From: Sphaeroforma sirkka
Lineage: Eukaryota; Opisthokonta; Ichthyosporea; Ichthyophonida
Length of the DNA: 20,000 bases
Direction: 5' to 3'
NCBI GenBank assembly: GCA_001586965.3
Contig: LUCW03000452.1
Span: 20,001-40,000, forward strand
Shown here: piece after piece, positions 13,901 through 20,000 of the stretch
How positions within the stretch are numbered: the first letter of the stretch is position 1
Layout: the number at the start of each line of letters is the position of its first letter
Notes under the pieces: generated by a model
What the model was told of the DNA's origin: nothing
Database searches by the model: none
Seen by the model: only the letters and a program-made list of their open reading frames with translations
Translations under genes and position numbers: made by a program

Positions 13901-16900
13901 CCATACTTTAGTATAGTTGGCGTGGCATAATTAATTACATAATAATCACATTTCAAAGGATTAAGAACTGTTATGCCGTTGCTAATATGCGTCGATCCCC
14001 GAACATATTTCGAGACGTCCACTGAATTTTTGTACAACTCCTATTTCATCGGATCTTTCCAAACACGTCGGCATTGTTGGTAATACTAACCTTCATTTAC
14101 TTCTTTCTATTTTAATATGTTGGGTAACCACCCTAGTCGGTGCTGATGTTGTCGCTGACGTACTTGATATTTAGTTTCAACGCCATTGTTGGGCCTACAA
14201 TTCAAAGCCGTGACTACAGTGTGAGAGAAATCAACGCCAACTCTTATTCTGTGCATAGCTATTTCTTATCGACAGTCATCTTTGAATCTCCGTGGAATGT
14301 CGTAAAGGTATGTGCACTGCAGGTAGAAATTCATTCGCAGGGTAGTAGAGTTTGATATTTCAGCTGAATTTAAATGTCCTAAATAGATCGAGTGTGAAGA
14401 ATACACCACAAGATATTTCGAAGCTGGCATGTGCGCTTCTTTAATATTAGACAGTAGCCCGGCGTTTTGTGTGTGTGGCCTAGTCTACTCTCTGCCAAGG
14501 CTGAAAGTTACTGTGTCTATCTTGCAGTGTTCTACCCCTACGGCAATAACTGTACGAAGTATTGTAGCATACATTTACTTCGATAGGTGCATGGAACCTT
14601 CTCGATATTACCAAATGCAACACCAGACGCTGCTGTACAACACAGAAGCCCCATCACGCAATGACTTCATCTGTGTTTCGCCTTGTGTTTATTGCAGGCC
14701 GTGTTGTGGTCTGTTGTAATATACTGGGCGTGCGATCTCAAGCGCGAAGTGGGAGCCTTCTTCTTCTTCATGATGGTCACGTTCTTCATTGCGGAGACCG
14801 GTCTGAATTTCGCGCTGACGTTCTCGTTCTTCTTTCCCACGGCCGATGTCGCCTCCATGGCAATGGTCACCTTACCTTTACTGTATGTGTTCCCTTGGTA
14901 TCAGTGTTTTCATGATGTGCGCTTTCTGGTATGATTAGAATGTTTGTTTGGTGTTTATGTTCTTGATATGAATGTCTGCGATGTGCATATGCCCACGACA
15001 GCGTATAGACTATAATGTCGTGCAGGTAGTCTTGTTCCTATACCACACTGCTGACTGGTCCCTCTGGTCACTTTACCCATAACGTACGTTTTTCTCTTAT
15101 TGATATTGCTATGATGTGCGTTTGCTTATAGTAGTACTTGTTTATGTTATGTTTGATGTATTTATACCACGGTATATATACATGTTGTGTGCGATCTTGC
15201 ATGGGATCTGCGTCTCTGTGATATTAGTGAGTCTTTGGTACATACATACTTATGTTAACAGTGTGGTCTTGATATATTTACATGTGCCTTTGCTATCAGC
15301 TTTCTAGGCGTACGAATGTATCTACAGAAACATAATATACGAGTGTATGTGATATTACTGTTTCTATGACGTATGTCTTATGAAATCAGTGTTTCTGCGC
15401 TATTTCAGTATGTTGATATTGTCTGTGTTCCGTGGCATGTGCATGTTGATTTTGTATGTGTGTTTGAGATATCTATTAACTTATGATGTACGCCTGCCCA
15501 TGAATTTAGTGTTGTGATGCTTGGATGTCAATGTATTGTGTTGACGGGTCCACGTCGACACATGAGCTCACTACTAGTGCCTTCGCGATACTCATACTCA
15601 CCTTGTATCCTCTATCGCCATAGATTCATGCTGTTCTCGGGATTCTTCGTCGCGGTAAGTCAAGCAGTCGCGTTCGTTGTCGCAGAGTTCTTCTTGATAG
15701 CTGCCTACTTCCCGGTACTTCCATTCCTCAGATGTCGAGCTTTTTAGCGCACTCCTGAATTCATACTCGTACTCACCTATACTTTTTTTGTTTTTATGCG
15801 TACATATGTATACCGCTATAGAGACCTGATATTCCTGACTACTGGATCTGGGCGTACTACATTTCTTTTGTTAATTATGGCCTTTCCGCCTATCTTTTGA
15901 ACGAGTTTTCAGGTATTGTGTTGTTTACTATGGAGTTGAATGTATTTCGTAGCCTTAGTGCTATGGTTTCGCAACGTTGGGGTTGGTATTCATAGTCTGG
16001 TTGCGAAGTGTGTACTTGATTCAGTTGGTGCCGGTTGGGCTGGCCGTAACAATTCGTATTGTATCTGACTTTTGAGGAATACACGTGTCTTTAATTGCTA
16101 TATCTGACCGGATATATTTCACGCTACATACACCCGATCGCTATTTTTACTATAGATACATTACAGTTATACCTCAGTGTTTGCAAGCGTTTTGGACGCA
16201 TTGGTCTTGAATTTATCTCTGATAAAAACTTATATAGATGGTATATTCGAGAAGAAGAAGAAAATAATGTGCGTAGTTACTACATAGATTCGGTAAGCAG
16301 TCCTTCTACATCATGGATTGTGCCTACATAAATTTAAGTATATGTACCTTCAAATTTTCATATTATATATATATATATATATACTAGTACTACTATAAAG
16401 TTTCCCCTTGTATAGATCAGTAGAACGGTGATATGTATGCGTTCTCTGAAATGAGTCTGAACGTTTTTCCGCGTGTTGAGATTACATGCGATCTAAGTGA
16501 CCCAAAATTTGTTCAATATTATTTGGCAGGCAATTACGAGTATTGCGGATCGTACAACTATACAGTAGGGTCTGAGCCTTTGTATGCGTACACGCCATGT
16601 GACAGCGACGTTCCGTACAACTTTTCGTCCTTCACAACCAATATGACGCTTCCGGTATGTATGTGCAGGGAATTTGTATCCAAATGCACACGAGAAAAAA
16701 GGTTCCAGGTACAGACTGCAAGTTGGCTTATAGAAACTGTTGGCGTTTGTGCTTGTATCTCAGTATGCAGCTACAGCGTATGGCTTGAGATTTTTGGTTC
16801 AATGTTCGTGATTAAAGGCCTCGTTATAAGCATTCGACAGCGAATGGGACTTCTAGGAAAGGAAGACTATACATTTCTTCAAAGCCGTAGGTTATCATCC

Positions 16901-17286
16901 CTGGAGAGGAGATGTACGCACCCAACGATGCTCTGTATCTAGACCAGGTCGCCTCTTGAGTCCATTGATTCCTTGTGAAGATAAATAAGTTGTGTTGCTG
17001 ACATATTTCATGACGGATTCCTTCTTTCTTCGCCATCAGTCGGTGTTTCACGTATCCTGATTCTGTTTTCTACTTCAAAATTATTTATATTCTTATATGA
17101 ATATTTTTTTCTCCGTTGCAGTACACCATCCCACCTGATGAAACAATCAGCGGCTTGGGTATTCCCCTCTCTGGCTTTCAGTCGGATATGTGGCAGAATT
17201 TTGGCATGGTACTGGTGATTTGGGCCGGCACTCGCGTCCTGGCCTTCATGGCTCTGCGGTTCGTCAAGCACGGGCGTATGGATTAG
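7533..17286 (+). CDS. ABCG (White-type) ABC half-transporter, 18 exons
   Basis: A predicted 812-residue membrane ATPase. ABCG half-transporters dimerise and use ATP hydrolysis to export lipids, sterols, pigment precursors or drugs across plasma or organelle membranes; the substrate cannot be read from sequence. Exons: 7533-7688, 8685-8955, 9275-9432, 9771-9859, 10135-10244, 10377-10464, 10648-10804, 11470-11518, 12186-12306, 13089-13150, 13626-13792, 14137-14307, 14698-14882, 15624-15654, 15822-15912, 16156-16292, 16424-16654, 17122-17286. All introns are GT-AG, and the exon sum (2,439 nt) is a multiple of three. The N-terminal ATPase domain has Walker A GPSGAGKST (K146), Q-loop Q186, signature VSGGQ (251-255), Walker B ILFLDE (D275, E276), D-loop SGLD (279-282) and switch His308. 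An ABC2-type membrane domain with about six helices follows (about 447-464, 477-496, 517-543, 552-579, 584-605, 785-805). The domain order, ATPase first, marks the ABCG family. The start ATG is the first in frame; there is no signal peptide, as expected. Exons 16-17 are less certain. Confidence 0.93.
7866..8210. repeat. TG/TA microsatellite and 34-bp tandem pair in intron 1
   Basis: TATATA and GTGTGTG runs fill the middle of intron 1. Inside it a 34-base unit starting TACACGTACATG occurs twice without spacing (7,977-8,010 and 8,011-8,044). Open frames here are Val/Cys repeats and not genes. Confidence 0.9.
8685..8955 (+). CDS. ABCG transporter exon 2 (residues 53-143)
   Basis: It begins after ACTAG in phase 0 with an Arg/Glu-rich linker, then enters the ATPase domain at the segment [14 protein letters not shown] (A-loop region). 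The stretch [22 protein letters not shown] follows in two parts: the conserved strand and the first half of Walker A. The donor is TCAG|GTAAGC and the phase is 1, splitting a Walker A glycine codon. Confidence 0.92.
9156..9260. repeat. Three 35-bp tandem units at the end of intron 2
   Basis: Units at 9,156-9,190, 9,191-9,225 and 9,226-9,260 all begin with (C/G)TCTG followed by TATGTAC or CATGTAC. The first and third are close copies (both contain ATCTTTGATTGTTCT) and the middle one is more diverged. The array ends 14 bases before exon 3, so it covers the likely branch-point region. Confidence 0.85.
9275..9432 (+). CDS. ABCG transporter exon 3 (residues 144-195)
   Basis: It completes Walker A with [12 protein letters not shown], so the P-loop lysine (146) is the third codon after the junction. 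It also carries the Q-loop region FVEQRD (Q186). It ends in phase 0 after ATIT, inside the family motif that continues as TVRETL. Donor GTACGT. Confidence 0.95.
9771..9859 (+). CDS. ABCG transporter exon 4 (residues 196-224)
   Basis: It starts after AGTAG with [13 protein letters not shown], the conserved ABCG segment just past the Q-loop, directly continuing exon 3. It then encodes a helical linker. The 89-nt exon ends in phase 2 at AACG|GTATGA, and the split Arg codon joins RVDEIL in exon 5. Confidence 0.93.
10135..10244 (+). CDS. ABCG transporter exon 5 (residues 225-262)
   Basis: It encodes the helical segment [11 protein letters not shown] and the ABC signature region [13 protein letters not shown] (VSGGQ at 251-255). 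Q replaces the E seen in many animal members (SGGE), a known variant. Phase 1 at the end; donor GCAG|GTGAGG splits a glycine codon. Confidence 0.95.
10377..10464 (+). CDS. ABCG transporter exon 6 (residues 263-290)
   Basis: It holds Walker B and the D-loop in [18 protein letters not shown] followed by LDS. Asp275 binds Mg and Glu276 is the catalytic base. The exon ends in phase 2 at TTAG|GTATTA. A tandem copy of this junction lies immediately downstream in the intron. Confidence 0.95.
10447..10516 (+). repeat. Tandem duplication across the exon 6/intron 6 junction
   Basis: The stretch 10,447-10,482, which spans the last 18 coding bases and the donor site, is repeated at 10,483-10,516 with a few changes. 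The copy retains TTAG|GTATAG, a second potential donor at 10,499. Confidence 0.9.
10648..10804 (+). CDS. ABCG transporter exon 7 (residues 291-343)
   Basis: It encodes [12 protein letters not shown] with the switch histidine (His308), then [14 protein letters not shown], the typical end of the ABCG ATPase domain, and SYFE. The acceptor is GTGCAG and the split Ser codon joins exon 6 in the correct frame. Phase 0 end, donor GAG|GTATGT. Confidence 0.95.
10833..11096. repeat. 27-bp minisatellite in intron 7
   Basis: Units of the type CTTAATACAGACATAGATAT plus ATACATG begin at 10,876, 10,903, 10,930, 10,957, 10,984 and 11,011, exactly 27 bases apart. Partial or decayed units lie before (10,833, 10,859) and after (to about 11,096). 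Several units contain CAG, giving many acceptor-like sites inside the intron. Confidence 0.93.
11470..11518 (+). CDS. ABCG transporter exon 8 (49 nt, residues 344-360)
   Basis: A short exon that continues SYFE with a Gly- and Pro-containing stretch ending NPADFL, the ABCG motif that closes the ATPase domain before the linker. Acceptor TATAG; donor TTGG|GTAAGT in phase 1. Confidence 0.92.
12186..12306 (+). CDS. ABCG transporter exon 9 (residues 361-400)
   Basis: It encodes the variable, charged linker between the ATPase and membrane domains, including the segment [14 protein letters not shown]. Acceptor GACAG, donor GAT|GTAAGT, phase 2. Identity rests on frame continuity with its neighbours. 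Confidence 0.88.
12349..12386. repeat. 19-bp tandem pair in intron 9
   Basis: A TTTTAG-containing unit of 19 bases (12,349-12,367) is followed directly by a similar unit (12,368-12,386). A small local duplication with no apparent role. Confidence 0.7.
12740..12757. repeat. Short perfect palindrome in intron 9
   Basis: AAACAATT and AATTGTTT are perfect inverted arms around a 2-base spacer. It lies in a more AT-rich stretch (about 12,740-12,960) of the intron. No function is inferred. Confidence 0.6.
13089..13150 (+). CDS. ABCG transporter exon 10 (62 nt, residues 400-421)
   Basis: It continues the linker as [20 protein letters not shown]. Acceptor ATACAG, donor AACG|GTAGGT, phase 1. The residue phases agree with both flanking exons, and the alternative frame would not join them. 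Confidence 0.85.
13342..13541. repeat. Perfect 100-bp tandem duplication in intron 10
   Basis: Positions 13,342-13,441 and 13,442-13,541 are identical by direct reading, including an internal TATATA run and a TGTGTTTG segment. A TG run follows, then exon 11 at 13,626. Confidence 0.97.
13626..13792 (+). CDS. ABCG transporter exon 11, TM1 (residues 421-476)
   Basis: It encodes a connecting helix followed by the first membrane helix, [16 protein letters not shown] (about 447-464). The conserved ABCG pattern of an Arg/Asp-Lys stretch before TM1 is visible. Acceptor CCAACAG lies 84 bases after the perfect 100-bp repeat. Donor GTGCGT, phase 0. Confidence 0.93.
14137..14307 (+). CDS. ABCG transporter exon 12, TM2 and start of TM3 (residues 477-533)
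   Basis: TM2 (about 477-496) is followed by a polar loop with [17 protein letters not shown], matching the family's E-x-x-x-x-x-Y-x-x-x-x-Y-F segment. The start of TM3 follows. Phase 0 on both sides; acceptor CCCTAG, donor AAG|GTATGT. TACTAAC occurs about 50 bases before the acceptor. Confidence 0.93.
14698..14882 (+). CDS. ABCG transporter exon 13, TM3-TM5 (residues 534-594)
   Basis: Highly hydrophobic: the rest of TM3 (LWSVVIYW), then [18 protein letters not shown] (TM4), and the beginning of TM5. Acceptor TTGCAG, donor CT|GTATGT in phase 2. Confidence 0.94.
15624..15654 (+). CDS. ABCG transporter exon 14 (31 nt, residues 595-605)
   Basis: A very short exon encoding [10 protein letters not shown], which matches the conserved ABCG TM5 motif (family form FLLFGGFF). 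Acceptor CCATAG, donor GCG|GTAAGT; phases 2 to 0 agree with the flanking exons. It is easily missed by gene finders. Confidence 0.9.
15822..15912 (+). CDS. ABCG transporter exon 15 (residues 606-636)
   Basis: It encodes [20 protein letters not shown] and then LLNEFS, the family's conserved post-TM5 segment (usual form W-x-x-x-x-S-x-x-x-Y-G-x-x-A...NEF). Acceptor CTATAG; donor TTCAG|GTATTG in phase 1. Confidence 0.92.
16156..16292 (+). CDS. ABCG transporter exon 16, provisional (residues 636-681)
   Basis: Needed to restore frame: no acceptor accepts exon 15's phase 1 directly into exon 17. The acceptor TTTTTACTATAG at 16,155 and donor TCG|GTAAGC at 16,293 are good, and phases 1 to 0 close exactly. 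It would encode a 45-residue polar segment with a run of four Glu and one Cys (645) in the TM5-TM6 extracellular loop. The sequence itself is not a family motif, so another small exon could be used instead. Confidence 0.55.
16424..16654 (+). CDS. ABCG transporter exon 17, extracellular loop (residues 682-758)
   Basis: A luminal/extracellular loop with Cys703, Cys722 and Cys740 and three N-glycosylation sequons at Asn726, Asn747 and Asn754, as expected between TM5 and TM6. The end (CCG|GTATGT) is clear. The start is less so: stops in frame exclude acceptors at 16,416 and 16,421, leaving TAG|AAC at 16,424 (or a weaker one at 16,481). Confidence 0.75.
17122..17286 (+). CDS. ABCG transporter exon 18, TM6 and stop (residues 759-812)
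   Basis: It encodes the end of the loop, the last helix ([20 protein letters not shown], about 785-805), a short basic tail and TAG at 17,284. The R-x-L-A-x-x-A-L-R-F pattern is the usual ABCG C-terminus. Acceptor TTGCAG, phase 0. Confidence 0.94.
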   Translation, partial: YTIPPDETISGLGIPLSGFQSDMWQNFGMVLVIWAGTRVLAFMALRFVKHGRMD

Positions 17287-17316
17287 AAGAGCTCCAGGCC
17301 TACCCTTTAGGATGTA

Positions 17317-17350
17317 ATTTTATCTAGATTCCTCAGGCGAGAGATAAAAT
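17317..17350. repeat. Hairpin-forming inverted repeat just after the ABCG stop
   Basis: ATTTTATCT (17,317-17,325) and AGATAAAAT (17,342-17,350) are perfect 9-base inverted arms around 16 bases. It begins 31 bases after the stop codon, so it probably lies in the 3' UTR and could fold in the mRNA. The role is unknown. Confidence 0.7.
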
Positions 17351-17990
17351 GGAGTAAAATATGGTTGGACGATCCTAGAGTCCGCATCATCTGGTATCGT
17401 GATGTTCACTGCACAAAGATATTGTGCGAGAAATATATAGATTGCCAGGGAAGAAGTTGTTATTTGGTCGAGCAACTGTATGCCAAATGCTTCGGTATTT
17501 GGTCTATGGCTACTTTGAGATTTGAGGTTGTTTCGTACCGAAGTGTATGTTAATGGATGTGGTGGCACACCACAGCGCTTACAATGCCAACACCAGCCAA
17601 CACCAACTCTGTAGTAATCGTCAGAAATTTAAATTAGTCTTAGGTGAATCGACACTCAACACTCAGGCAACCCTCAAGAATATATTACCTTTGACGCAGG
17701 GTAAATTGAGTGTTGTTACCAATCTGTAAGTGGCATTTGTTTATTTGATTTATTTTATTGCTACATCGTGGCATCTGGATGGGAATGACTACACAGCTGT
17801 ATCCGTTTGCAGGCCGGAGACATAACTTGTCTTTCACACTTGATACTTGCCAAAGTACTGATCTCGCACTAGTCTTGTCTGTGGATTACTGATCTTCCTC
17901 TCAAACTTTATCAATCTGCTATTTCTCCACTATTACCCACTGCCGTGGAAGTAGATTGATAGTCATCTTTTAACTTGCGCTCAATACCCT
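17351..17990. other. Intergenic region between convergent genes
   Basis: Non-repetitive sequence holding the 3' ends of both genes. A small inverted repeat GTGGTG/CACCAC lies at 17,559-17,573, and CAACACTCA/TGAGTGTTG arms at 17,657-17,665 and 17,707-17,715. TTTATT at about 17,739-17,755 reads as AATAAA on the minus strand, a possible but distant polyadenylation signal for the minus-strand gene. Open frames (such as 17,365-17,553 +) show no known domain. Confidence 0.55.
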
Positions 17991-18255
17991 GTTTCCATGT
18001 CTGTCGTGTACCGCATAATCTATCTCACGAAAGACACATTGTGTTCCTGTCCTCTGGCAGTCCCAACCCAGAACCCTGTTTACCTGTCCTCTATGTGCTT
18101 ATGCATATATCTTCTTACCACAAGACATTCCTTTGTGCGCGTTCACGCTGACGATCACTCCGCGGCAGTGACCATGGCTCCGCTGTCAAACCACATTCTC
18201 CCGACCACTAATTTCGTGCGTGCTCTTACTTACCTCTTCTACACGATTTTTCTTA

Positions 18256-18345
18256 CATTCATATTCAACAAAACGAATTTAATTTTCTTCCATTCATATT
18301 CAACAAACCAAATATATTTCACTTCTTTTCATATTCAATGAAACT
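18256..18345. repeat. Imperfect 35-39 bp tandem repeat
   Basis: CATTCATATTCAACAAA starts units at 18,256 and 18,291, and a related CATATTCAATGAAAC occurs at 18,330. AT-rich, between decayed exon copies. Confidence 0.75.
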
Positions 18346-18353
18346 AATCTACG

Positions 18354-18428
18354 CTATCTATCACCCCACGACAATAAACATCATCGTGCACTAGGTCATC
18401 CTACACCCAATATCATATCACCCTTCTC
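18354..18428 (-). pseudogene. Decayed FAHD1 terminal-exon copy with internal deletion
   Basis: Aligned with the true exon (18,738-18,882), this copy keeps its stop-codon end (CTATCT at 18,354, then about 28 bases with 5 differences) and its 5' part (17-base block at 18,412-18,428, one difference from 18,850-18,866). The middle is shortened by about 58 bases. Minus-strand reading contains stops, so it cannot encode the domain. Confidence 0.75.
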
Positions 18429-18502
18429 TTAAGTTTCCATATATATTTCCTCGCTATATCTATATATACTATATCATATGTATTACTCTAACCATCACTC
18501 CG

Positions 18503-18554
18503 TTCAGTGAGATCATCGTGTTCTTATCGTTCTCTGTCAACCCACACTCGATAC
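18503..18554 (-). pseudogene. Partial FAHD1 terminal-exon copy
   Basis: From 18,512 to 18,553 it matches the true exon at 18,760-18,801 with 5 differences in 42 bases. Read on the minus strand it still translates as IECGLTENDKNTM, against [13 protein letters not shown] in the gene. The conserved TGTP part of the exon is missing, so this is a fragment. It could conceivably act as an alternative terminal exon, but no good acceptor is evident. Confidence 0.78.
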
Positions 18555-18737
18555 CATATATCTCGTCGATATACTTTCTTTTATGTTCTGTCATTCGTTT
18601 TGATGCTGAAACCTATCGAATCACTCAAGTGGGTATCATTGTCTACTTGCGCCCATTGTCATTCCAAACCAAAAATTATGCCAACTAATAATAGGGGGGG
18701 GAAATTGGAGAAAGCGAGCCTATATTTTAATCGCTCA

Positions 18738-18882
18738 CTATCTCTCCACGGCAGTAAACATCATTGTGTACTTATCGTCCTCGGTCAAGCCACACTCGAT
18801 ATCCTGTCCAGGCAGAATAGGTCCGACACCCGCGGGAGTGCCAGTGAGAATCACATCACCCTTCTCCAGTGTCATAATCGAG
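18738..18882 (-). CDS. FAHD1 terminal exon C (145 nt)
   Basis: It encodes [20 protein letters not shown] and the C-terminus, ending in TAG. Acceptor ATTGCAG. TGTP is the family hallmark. Parts of this exon are repeated in decayed form downstream in the gene's direction. Confidence 0.93.
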
Positions 18883-19809
18883 CTGCAATGGGTTATACGT
18901 CGAAAAAAAGACTCTTGTACTTGTAAACTTCAATGACATCGAATTTGTTTTCACGCGACGTGGTTTTAAGCTAACCAAAGAGGAACGATTGGATAGTATG
19001 GTTGCGATTGTATGCTACGGTTGGAGCTATCAAACATGATCTTTAAGACTATATAATCAAGTGCATTGAGCTATATAAACAACTCATTAAGCTATATATT
19101 CAACTGTATTGAGCTATATAGTCACCTGCATTGAGCTATATAATCAACTACATTGAGCTATATAATCAACTGCATTGAGCTATATAATCAACTGCATGGT
19201 ATCTCCTCACTTCATTCACATATTAAAAATAACCAACCAAGTATTGCGAAGGACAAACCGTACACATCTGCCCGACAATGGAAATCACACAGCACAGAGC
19301 GTCAGCAAACATACCTTATATGGCTAATCAGGCGTTCAATGGAGAAAATCATGTCTTTAGTGTTCCCATCCTGCTTCATCACTCCATCCACTTTACACCA
19401 GAGTCGTACATTGTGAGGGTCCGAGATCTCTGATTTAGGAATGAAGCCTCCAATTGGCTGTTAATGTGTAAAGAATGAGAAATCAAATGTAGATATTCGG
19501 TCGAGCTCAAAGCAACAAATAGTATTCGCTGGAACCTGGAAGCGCCTGCTAAAATTTTACAGGCTTACAACATAGACACACCACCATTCGCATTTAATAT
19601 ATATAAATATCGCTCAAAAAAAACGAGCCTTCTTGGCACACTGCTGTACTCCTCACAAGGATAGGATTTGAAAAGAGCGCGAGCAGCTACAGTTAAAGAA
19701 CAAAAATAACAAGGAATACCTCTAATACAAGTGGTACCACGCAGCTTACCGTGAACGTGTCATATCCTTTAGCAACTGTCCAGGGAGTCCCCTTCTTTTT
19801 CGCTGCCTC
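18738..19809 (-). CDS. FAHD1-type acylpyruvase, 3' part (three exons)
   Basis: A fumarylacetoacetate hydrolase-fold enzyme. FAHD1 proteins hydrolyse acylpyruvates and decarboxylate oxaloacetate, in animals within mitochondria. Minus-strand exons: 19809-19750, 19457-19315, 18882-18738, all GT-AG, phases 0, 2, then stop; 115 residues are visible, about half of a usual 220-residue protein. Recognisable blocks in order are [25 protein letters not shown] then [30 protein letters not shown], and [19 protein letters not shown]. The lysine in AKGYD and the TGTP motif belong to the substrate pocket in this family. The metal-binding Glu/Glu/Asp residues lie in upstream exons outside the window, so catalytic completeness cannot be judged. 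The enzyme ends shortly after FTAVER, like the family. The gene is convergent with the transporter. Confidence 0.92.
19048..19197. repeat. 22-bp minisatellite in the FAHD1 intron
   Basis: Units ATTGAGCTATATAATCAACTGC start at 19,065, 19,086, 19,108, 19,130, 19,152 and 19,174 (21-22 bases apart), with a partial unit before and one after. It lies wholly in the intron between exons B and C. Confidence 0.92.
19315..19457 (-). CDS. FAHD1 exon B (143 nt)
   Basis: It encodes the segment from [11 protein letters not shown] to RLISHI, the core of the family fold. Acceptor TTAACAG, donor TAAG|GTATGT, phase 2. The match to FAHD1 proteins is close along the whole exon. Confidence 0.93.
19750..19809 (-). 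CDS. FAHD1 exon A (60 nt)
   Basis: It encodes [20 protein letters not shown], 20 codons, in phase 0 at both ends. Acceptor CCAATAG (minus strand) and donor CACG|GTAAGC. It is the most upstream exon I can see; the remaining bases to the window edge show no recognisable FAHD coding sequence. Confidence 0.9.
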
Positions 19810-20000
19810 CTATTGGTCGCACAAAGATATATTGATCAGGCGCACAATCGAAACTTCTCATTTTAATCTGTCGACGTCTTCAATGGCATTATATTTGTAT
19901 CTGGGATGATATAAACTATCAACAATCGTCCTTTATGAATATCGCGGTTGCTCCTCGATAAGAATATCTTATTTAGGTACAAAACACACGAACACGGATA
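19810..20000. other. Intronic sequence upstream of FAHD1 exon A
   Basis: About 190 bases to the window edge. I see no FAHD coding segment on the minus strand, so this is probably intron, with the 5' exons outside the window. Confidence 0.6.

Noticed and set aside
14661..14934. Alternative frames around exon 13
   Set aside because: Only the frame giving a hydrophobic ABCG membrane segment joins exons 12 and 14 in phase; the others are shadows.
17997..18341. 114-codon + frame between the two genes
   Set aside because: It overlaps decayed FAHD1 exon copies and AT-rich tandem repeats, and shows no domain or splice context.

Overview
The window is nuclear DNA from an intron-rich eukaryote. It holds two convergent, recognisable genes. 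Every splice junction I inferred is GT-AG. The main gene has 17 introns in about 2.4 kb of coding sequence, and several introns and both flanks carry microsatellites and minisatellites. I cannot name the species. The density of short exons would fit a protist or basal opisthokont lineage, but that is only inference.

Positions 1 to about 5,600 are almost wholly low-complexity AT sequence. A TAA/ATA trinucleotide field (1-2,510) is followed by TA dinucleotide tracts with GAT, GT and CA/TG stretches. Two small islands of ordinary sequence (about 3,648-4,130 and 4,975-5,135) interrupt it. Positions 5,640-7,530 are unique intergenic DNA in which I see no convincing gene.

Positions 7,533-17,286 (+ strand) hold a complete ABCG/White-type ABC half-transporter. 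I reconstructed 18 exons and a predicted 812-residue protein. The frame closes exactly across all junctions, and the order is nucleotide-binding domain, then ABC2-type membrane domain. Only the start of the last extracellular loop (exons 16 and 17) is uncertain. The introns contain a perfect 100-bp tandem duplication, a 27-bp minisatellite, three 35-bp units next to a 3' splice site, and a duplicated exon-intron junction.

Positions 18,738-19,809 (- strand) hold the last three visible exons of a FAHD1-type fumarylacetoacetate hydrolase-family enzyme (acylpyruvase/oxaloacetate decarboxylase). Its 5' exons lie beyond the right edge. The two genes are tail to tail, about 1.45 kb apart. The space between them holds inverted repeats and decayed copies of the FAHD1 terminal exon, the least expected observation here. 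The two genes have no evident functional link. I found no prokaryotic-type system, CRISPR, RNA gene or clear transposon.
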